This document shows, piece after piece, positions 7,042 to 12,515 of a DNA stretch of 12,515 nucleotides (its first letter is position 1; each line of letters opens with the position of its first letter). Below the pieces are notes generated by a model that saw nothing but the letters and a program-made list of their open reading frames with translations, did no database searches and was not told the DNA's origin. The DNA lies in assembly GCA_964242575.1 (NCBI GenBank), contig CAXTCN010000133.1:1-12515 (forward strand), given 5' to 3'. This DNA is from JANPPS01 sp964242575. Its GTDB lineage: Bacteria; Pseudomonadota; Alphaproteobacteria; Acetobacterales; Acetobacteraceae. A program made the translations under genes and the position numbers.

Positions 7042-8826
7042 CTAGTCGGGAGACTGGGACTCGGTTAGGTTTTCCAAGGCCTTGGTCAGCGCGATCAGCC
7101 TGTCCTGGGTCGCAGTGGTCGGTGAGGCGGCAAAATCCCGTCCGGCAGCCACCACATCCTCCTGCAAGCTCGCCACATGCATCAGCCCGAATATGTGCCA
7201 CCATCCCGCCTCAGCCTCAGCCGGCATCGCGTCCGGCCGAGCACAGGCTGGCAGCGGCATCGAGTGTGCCGACAGCACCTGCGCGGCCTCGTCCGCCGCT
7301 CCCGAACTCGTCAGGTGGGCAAGCAATGCAACCGAATCAAGCACTCCGGCCTCCACGGCGTGCAGCATTTCGTCTCGCAAGCGGCTAAGATTCGGCGGCA
7401 GGTCGAGCGTCGTGAATGCCTCCTCGGTGTCCCGCAGCAGGTCCGGATGGCGCAACAAGATGGCCACGAGGCAGCGTGCGCGCTCAGCCTGGGTCGTCTC
7501 GGCGCCGCCGGTTCGGATGGGCCGGACGGGCACGACGGCACGGGCACCCTTCTTTTGGCCGGGCTGGCGCTTGCGGCTGGCATAGAAGCGGTCCAGCAGC
7601 GCGCCGCGGTACTCCGCCCCCAAGTTGCGGTCGGTGATGCGCCCCGCCGCCGCGACCAGCCGCGCCCGCAACGCCGCGCGCTGTTCAGGCCCATCGCCCG
7701 CGCCCTGTTCGCGCACGAGGTCATACAGCGCCTCCGCCAACGGCCGCGCGCCGTCGATGACGGCTTGGAACGCCTGGCGGCCACGCGCGCGGATCAGGGT
7801 ATCCGGGTCCTCGCCGCTGGGCAGGGCCGCGAACCGCAGGGTCCGCTCCGGCGTCAGCATCGGCAGGCACAGCTCCGCCACCCGCGCCGCCGCCCGCGCG
7901 CCAGCGGCGTCGCCGTCGAAGCAGAGCACCGGGGCGGGCGCCAACCGCCATAGCTCCTCAAGCTGGTCCTCGGTCAGCGCCGTGCCGAGCGGCGCCACCG
8001 CCGCGCCGTATCCGGCCTGGTGCAGCGCGATCACGTCCATGTAGCCCTCGGCCACCACGAGCGCGCTGCCCTGCCGCACGCCGGCCCGCGCAAGGTCGAG
8101 CGCATACAGCGTGCGCCGCTTGGAGAACACCGGGGTTTCGGGGCCGTTGATGTACTTGGGTTTCGCGTCGCCCAGCGTGCGTCCGCCAAAGCTCACCAGC
8201 CGGCCGCGGCGGTCGCGGATCGGGAAGGTGATGCGTCCCCAGTACAGCTCCCTTGCTGCGCCGCCGTCCTCCGGCTCCCGTAGCAGCCCGGCCTCCAGCA
8301 TCCGCGCTGGCTCCACCCCGGCCCGAGCCAGTTCGGCCACAAGGCTGCCCCGGCCATCCCCGCTCCAGCCCAGGCCGAAACGCTCGATGGTCACGTCAGT
8401 GAGGCCCCGGGCGCGTAGGTAGTCCAAGCCCGCCGCGCCCTCCCGCTCATGCAGGCGGCGCACGAAGCCGACCTGCGCCGCATCCAGCACGCCGTGCAGG
8501 TCCAACCGCTGCCGCTCGGCTTCCACCGCCCGCGGCGACGCCTTGGGCACTTCCAGCCCAGCTTCGGCCGCAAGCTGCTCCACCGCCTCGGGAAACGACG
8601 CGCCCGCGCTTTGCATGACGAAGCTGATGGCGTCGCCGTGCGCGCCGCAGCCGAAGCAGTGGAAGTGGTCGTCATACACGTGAAAGCTCGGCGACTTCTC
8701 GCCGTGGAAGGGGCAGCAGCCCTTCCAGTTGCGCCCGGACTTGCTGAGCTTCACCCGCCGGCCCACCAGGGCGGACAGCGGGGTTCGCGCCCGCAATTCG
8801 TCCAGAAAGCCCGGCGGCAGCGCCAT
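7042..8826 (-). CDS. dnaG: DNA primase DnaG
   Basis: Synthesises the RNA primers used at the replication fork together with the DnaB helicase; 594 residues, close to the usual size. The N-terminal zinc-binding domain has Cys38, His41, Cys57 and Cys60 (CPFH and CFGC). The RNA polymerase domain follows, with SFGGRTLGDAKPKYINGPETPVF before the TOPRIM core. That core has the catalytic Glu260 in EGYMDVIALHQAGY and the metal-binding Asp304/Asp306 in FDGDAAG. The C-terminal third (about 430-594) is divergent, as expected for the helicase-binding domain. Its ATG shares one base with the yqeY-type stop (TAATG), so translation is probably coupled. The rpoD gene follows after 68 nt. Confidence 0.98.
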   Translation of the reverse strand: MALPPGFLDELRARTPLSALVGRRVKLSKSGRNWKGCCPFHGEKSPSFHVYDDHFHCFGCGAHGDAISFVMQSAGASFPEAVEQLAAEAGLEVPKASPRAVEAERQRLDLHGVLDAAQVGFVRRLHEREGAAGLDYLRARGLTDVTIERFGLGWSGDGRGSLVAELARAGVEPARMLEAGLLREPEDGGAARELYWGRITFPIRDRRGRLVSFGGRTLGDAKPKYINGPETPVFSKRRTLYALDLARAGVRQGSALVVAEGYMDVIALHQAGYGAAVAPLGTALTEDQLEELWRLAPAPVLCFDGDAAGARAAARVAELCLPMLTPERTLRFAALPSGEDPDTLIRARGRQAFQAVIDGARPLAEALYDLVREQGAGDGPEQRAALRARLVAAAGRITDRNLGAEYRGALLDRFYASRKRQPGQKKGARAVVPVRPIRTGGAETTQAERARCLVAILLRHPDLLRDTEEAFTTLDLPPNLSRLRDEMLHAVEAGVLDSVALLAHLTSSGAADEAAQVLSAHSMPLPACARPDAMPAEAEAGWWHIFGLMHVASLQEDVVAAGRDFAASPTTATQDRLIALTKALENLTESQSPD

Positions 8827-9284
8827 TACGAGGCTAGGCGCGCCCGCACCAGCGGCCCGGCCCGGCCCATGTCCAGCGCCGCGCCATGCGCCGCCTTCAA
8901 GGCCGCCATGACCTTGCCCATGTCCTTCGGACCAGCCGCCCCCGTTTCCGCCACGGCAGCGCCCACCGCCTCCGCCAACGCATCGTCGCTCATCTGCTGC
9001 GGCAGGAACTCCTCGATCACCGCGATCTCAGCCTCCTCCTTGGCCGCCAGCTCCGGACGGTTGCCCTGTTGGTACAGCGCCACGCTCTCGCGCCGCGACT
9101 TTACCATCCCGCGCAGCATCCCCAGGATTTCGTCATCGGGAACCGCCGCCACCCTTTTGGGTCGGGCAGCGATGTCCACGTCCTTGAGCCGGGCCAGGAT
9201 CATGCGCAAGGCCGAGGTCCGGGCGCTCGTGCCGGCCTTCATCGACGCCTTCAACCCGTCCGTGAGCTGGTCACGCAAGCTCAT
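8826..9284 (-). CDS. GatB/YqeY domain-containing protein
   Basis: A small soluble protein (152 residues) of the GatB/YqeY family, related to the tail domain of the amidotransferase subunit GatB; its role in the cell is not firmly known. MSLRDQLTDGLKASMKAG opens the domain. RTSALRMILARLKDVDIAARPK, VKSRRESVALYQQGNRPELAAKE, EIAVIEEFLPQQMSDDALAEAV and GPKDMGKVMAALKA are family landmarks throughout. I chose ATG 9284, with GGAG about 9 nt upstream; ATG 9299 would add five residues. It is the first gene of the yqeY-dnaG-rpoD operon, and its TAA overlaps the dnaG ATG by one base. The gene is divergent from carA across a short control region. Confidence 0.93.
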   Translation of the reverse strand: MSLRDQLTDGLKASMKAGTSARTSALRMILARLKDVDIAARPKRVAAVPDDEILGMLRGMVKSRRESVALYQQGNRPELAAKEEAEIAVIEEFLPQQMSDDALAEAVGAAVAETGAAGPKDMGKVMAALKAAHGAALDMGRAGPLVRARLAS

Positions 9285-9307
9285 TGCAACTTTCTCCATG
9301 TTCCACC

Positions 9308-9338
9308 CCTATATAGGCCCGCGATGGCTGGGACAAAA
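9308..9338 (-). promoter_or_regulatory. Candidate promoter for the yqeY-dnaG-rpoD operon
   Basis: The minus strand has TATATA at 9315-9310 inside the palindrome CTATATAG (9316-9309). Two -35 pairings are possible: TTTTGT (9338-9333) with a 17-bp spacer to TATATA, or TTGTCC (9336-9331) with 17 bp to the overlapping TATAGG (9313-9308). Transcription would start near 9303-9301, giving a leader of about 20 nt before ATG 9284 that includes its GGAG. The -35 matches are poor, so this is a candidate only. Confidence 0.4.
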
Positions 9339-9361
9339 CTTCCGTGATTGGCAAGCAGCCC

Positions 9362-9390
9362 TTGTGATGGGAAGTCTGTTCCCATACGAT
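9362..9390 (+). promoter_or_regulatory. Candidate sigma-70 promoter for the HTH-carAB transcript
   Basis: TTGTGA (9362-9367) and TACGAT (9385-9390) are separated by exactly 17 bp, and each matches the sigma-70 consensus in four of six positions. Counting seven bases past the -10 puts the start site at A9397, the first base of the HTH ATG, so the mRNA would be leaderless. That would explain why no Shine-Dalgarno precedes this ATG. The spacer is filled by the inverted repeat listed separately. Confidence 0.5.
9367..9385. promoter_or_regulatory. Perfect inverted repeat (putative operator) between the -35 and -10 of carA
   Basis: ATGGGAA, five bases, TTCCCAT: a 7-bp perfect dyad of 19 bp in all. 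It begins on the last base of the candidate -35 and ends on the first base of the candidate -10. A dimeric repressor bound here would exclude RNA polymerase. The helix-turn-helix encoded 12 bp downstream is the obvious candidate ligand. The dyad is seen directly; the operator role is inferred. Confidence 0.55.
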
Positions 9391-9396
9391 GCCGCC

Positions 9397-9594
9397 ATGC
9401 TCAGCATCGATGAGATCATCGCCCAGCTTGGCGGCTCGGACGCCGCGGCACGCCTAACCGGCGTCAGCACGGAAGCCGTGCGGAAATGGCGGCAGGCGCG
9501 CGCCATCCCGAGCAAGCATTGGCAGGCGGTCATTGCCGCGACCGGGCTGCCGTTGTCCGCGCTTTCCACCCACAACCCAACTTCGGAGCCTATC
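9397..9594 (+). CDS. HTH (YdaS/Cro-like) DNA-binding domain in frame with CarA
   Basis: Sixty-six codons without a stop run straight into the carA ATG at 9595, so this is either an N-terminal domain of a 451-residue HTH-CarA protein or a long-form extension. A helix-turn-helix is visible: helix 2 at about residues 14-21 (SDAAARLT), turn at GVS, recognition helix at 24-34 (STEAVRKWRQA), then IPSKHWQAVIAATG. The IP-x-x-HW segment after the recognition helix resembles the small YdaS/Cro-like regulators of alphaproteobacteria. A Ser/Pro/Thr-rich linker (about 52-66) joins it to CarA. The ATG at 9397 has no Shine-Dalgarno but coincides with the predicted transcription start; ATG 9367 would be an alternative start, lying inside the promoter. 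CarA is not known as a DNA-binding protein in the well-studied cases, so this is unusual. The HTH call is by eye. Confidence 0.65.
9585..9588 (+). promoter_or_regulatory. Strong Shine-Dalgarno deciding the internal carA start
   Basis: GGAG lies 6 nt before ATG 9595, inside the HTH reading frame. It supports independent initiation of normal-length CarA within the longer open frame, in contrast to the ATG at 9397, which has none. Confidence 0.7.
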
Positions 9595-10752
9595 ATGCCC
9601 GAAAACGAAGCGCCGGCTGGCGCGACTGCCGTGCTGGTGTTGGCGGACGGCGGCACGCTGTGGGGCATGGGCTTCGGCGCGCACACCGCTGGGCGGCCTG
9701 GCGAGGTCTGTTTTAACACCGGCATGAGCGGGTATCAGGAAACCCTGACCGATCCGTCCTACGCCGGGCAGATCATCACGTTCACCTTCCCGCACATCGG
9801 CAACACCGGCGTCAATCCCGAAGACCTGGAGGCGACCACCATCGCCGCCCTTGGCATGGTGGTGCGCGCCGACGTGACGGAGCCGAGCAACTGGCGGTCC
9901 GCCCAGCACCTCGATACCTGGCTGCGCTCGCAGAACGTGCCCGGCATCTCCGGCATCGACACCCGCGCGCTCACGCTGCGCATCCGTGATGCCGGCGCGC
10001 CGGCCGGGGTGCTGGCCTACCCGGCCGACCGGCGCTTCGACATCGCGGCGCTGCGGGCACAGGCGCAGGCCTGGCCGGGGCTTGAGGGCATGGACCTGGC
10101 GCGGCAGGTGAGCTGCACGCAGACCTACGCCTGGACCGAGGGCACCTGGGCTTGGCCGGACCGGCATGACGCGCCGACGCCAACCCGGCACGTGGTCGCG
10201 GTCGATTACGGCGCCAAGCGCAACATCCTGCGTTGCCTGGCGGCGGCCGGGTGCCGGGTGACGGTGGTGCCGGCGACCGCGACCGCCGAGGACATCCTGC
10301 GGCACGAGCCAGACGGCGTGTTCTTATCCAACGGCCCCGGCGACCCTGCCGCGACCGCTGCCTACGCCGTGCCCGCCATCCAGGGCGTGCTGGATCGGGT
10401 GCCGGTGTTCGGCATCTGCCTCGGGCACCAGTTACTGGCGCTGGCCTTGGGCGGCCGGACCTATAAGCTGGACCGCGGCCACCACGGCGCGAACCAGCCG
10501 GTCAAGGACCTCATGACCGGCAAGGTTGAGATCACCAGCCAGAACCACGGCTTCGCGGTGGCGGACGACAGCCTGCCGCCGGGCGTGCGGATCACCCACA
10601 CCAGCCTGTTCGACGGCAGCAACGAGGGCATCGCCTGCGATGACCGGCAGGCGTTCAGCGTGCAGTACCACCCGGAGGCAAGCCCAGGCCCGGCGGACAG
10701 CCATCATCTGTTTCACCGGTTCACCGCCATGATGGACGCCCCGACACGTTGA
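9595..10752 (+). CDS. carA: Carbamoyl-phosphate synthetase small subunit (glutaminase) CarA
   Basis: Hydrolyses glutamine and channels ammonia to CarB for carbamoyl phosphate, the shared precursor of arginine and pyrimidines. From ATG 9595 it has 385 residues, the usual length. The N-terminal domain shows FNTGMSGYQETLTDPSYAGQIITFT and ISGIDTRALTLRIRDAG. The class I glutaminase domain begins at VVAVDYGAKRNILR, with SNGPGDP, the nucleophile Cys275 in GICLGHQ, and the His359/Glu361 pair in QYHPEASPGP; these correspond to Cys269, His353 and Glu355 of the E. coli enzyme. The open frame continues upstream through an HTH domain to 9397, so a 451-residue fusion is possible. I place the core start at 9595 because of its Shine-Dalgarno and the family length. 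carB follows after 12 nt. Confidence 0.97.
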   Translation: MPENEAPAGATAVLVLADGGTLWGMGFGAHTAGRPGEVCFNTGMSGYQETLTDPSYAGQIITFTFPHIGNTGVNPEDLEATTIAALGMVVRADVTEPSNWRSAQHLDTWLRSQNVPGISGIDTRALTLRIRDAGAPAGVLAYPADRRFDIAALRAQAQAWPGLEGMDLARQVSCTQTYAWTEGTWAWPDRHDAPTPTRHVVAVDYGAKRNILRCLAAAGCRVTVVPATATAEDILRHEPDGVFLSNGPGDPAATAAYAVPAIQGVLDRVPVFGICLGHQLLALALGGRTYKLDRGHHGANQPVKDLMTGKVEITSQNHGFAVADDSLPPGVRITHTSLFDGSNEGIACDDRQAFSVQYHPEASPGPADSHHLFHRFTAMMDAPTR

Positions 10753-10764
10753 GCTGAGGTTCCG

Positions 10765-12515
<1,751 letters not shown>

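Noticed and set aside
6086..7045. Plus-strand open frame of 319 codons
   Set aside because: Antisense to rpoD; Leu/Val/His-rich translation without domains, explained by high GC at third positions.
8449..9396. Upstream extension of the carA frame far into dnaG and yqeY
   Set aside because: This part is antisense to two well-supported genes and shows no domain; only the segment from 9397 looks protein-like.

Overview
The window looks like chromosomal core DNA from a GC-rich alphaproteobacterium, probably Rhodospirillales/Acetobacteraceae-like. This rests on the GC-rich codon use, the yqeY-dnaG-rpoD order next to a divergent carAB, and the character of RpoD, BtuB and the binding protein. It is inferred by eye; no database search was possible. 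I see no mobile elements, CRISPR arrays, rRNA or tRNA.

Minus-strand block, read right to left from about 9.28 kb to 1: GatB/YqeY-domain protein, dnaG (primase), rpoD (housekeeping sigma factor), a GNAT acetyltransferase, an orphan branched-chain-amino-acid-type periplasmic binding protein, a YihY/BrkB-family membrane protein, then a cobalamin riboswitch and btuB (TonB-dependent B12 receptor, running off the left edge). yqeY-dnaG-rpoD form a macromolecular-synthesis operon: yqeY and dnaG share one base (TAATG), and a 68-nt gap with a small hairpin separates dnaG from rpoD. The binding-protein gene has its Shine-Dalgarno inside the 3' arm of a strong hairpin whose 5' arm starts on the last base of the GNAT stop codon, which looks like translational coupling.

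Plus-strand block, from about 9.36 kb to the right edge: carA and carB, the two subunits of glutamine-dependent carbamoyl-phosphate synthetase, which supplies arginine and pyrimidine synthesis. carB is cut by the window end.

The most unusual part is the start of carA. An open helix-turn-helix domain of 66 codons lies directly upstream and in frame with CarA, with no stop between them. A promoter-like pair with 17-bp spacing sits just before it, the spacer holds a perfect 7-bp inverted repeat (ATGGGAA-N5-TTCCCAT), and the predicted transcription start falls on the A of the HTH start codon. A second ATG with a good Shine-Dalgarno would give normal-length CarA. This suggests an autoregulated carAB operon whose repressor-like domain is built into, or co-translated with, CarA. 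That model is inference from sequence geometry and needs testing.
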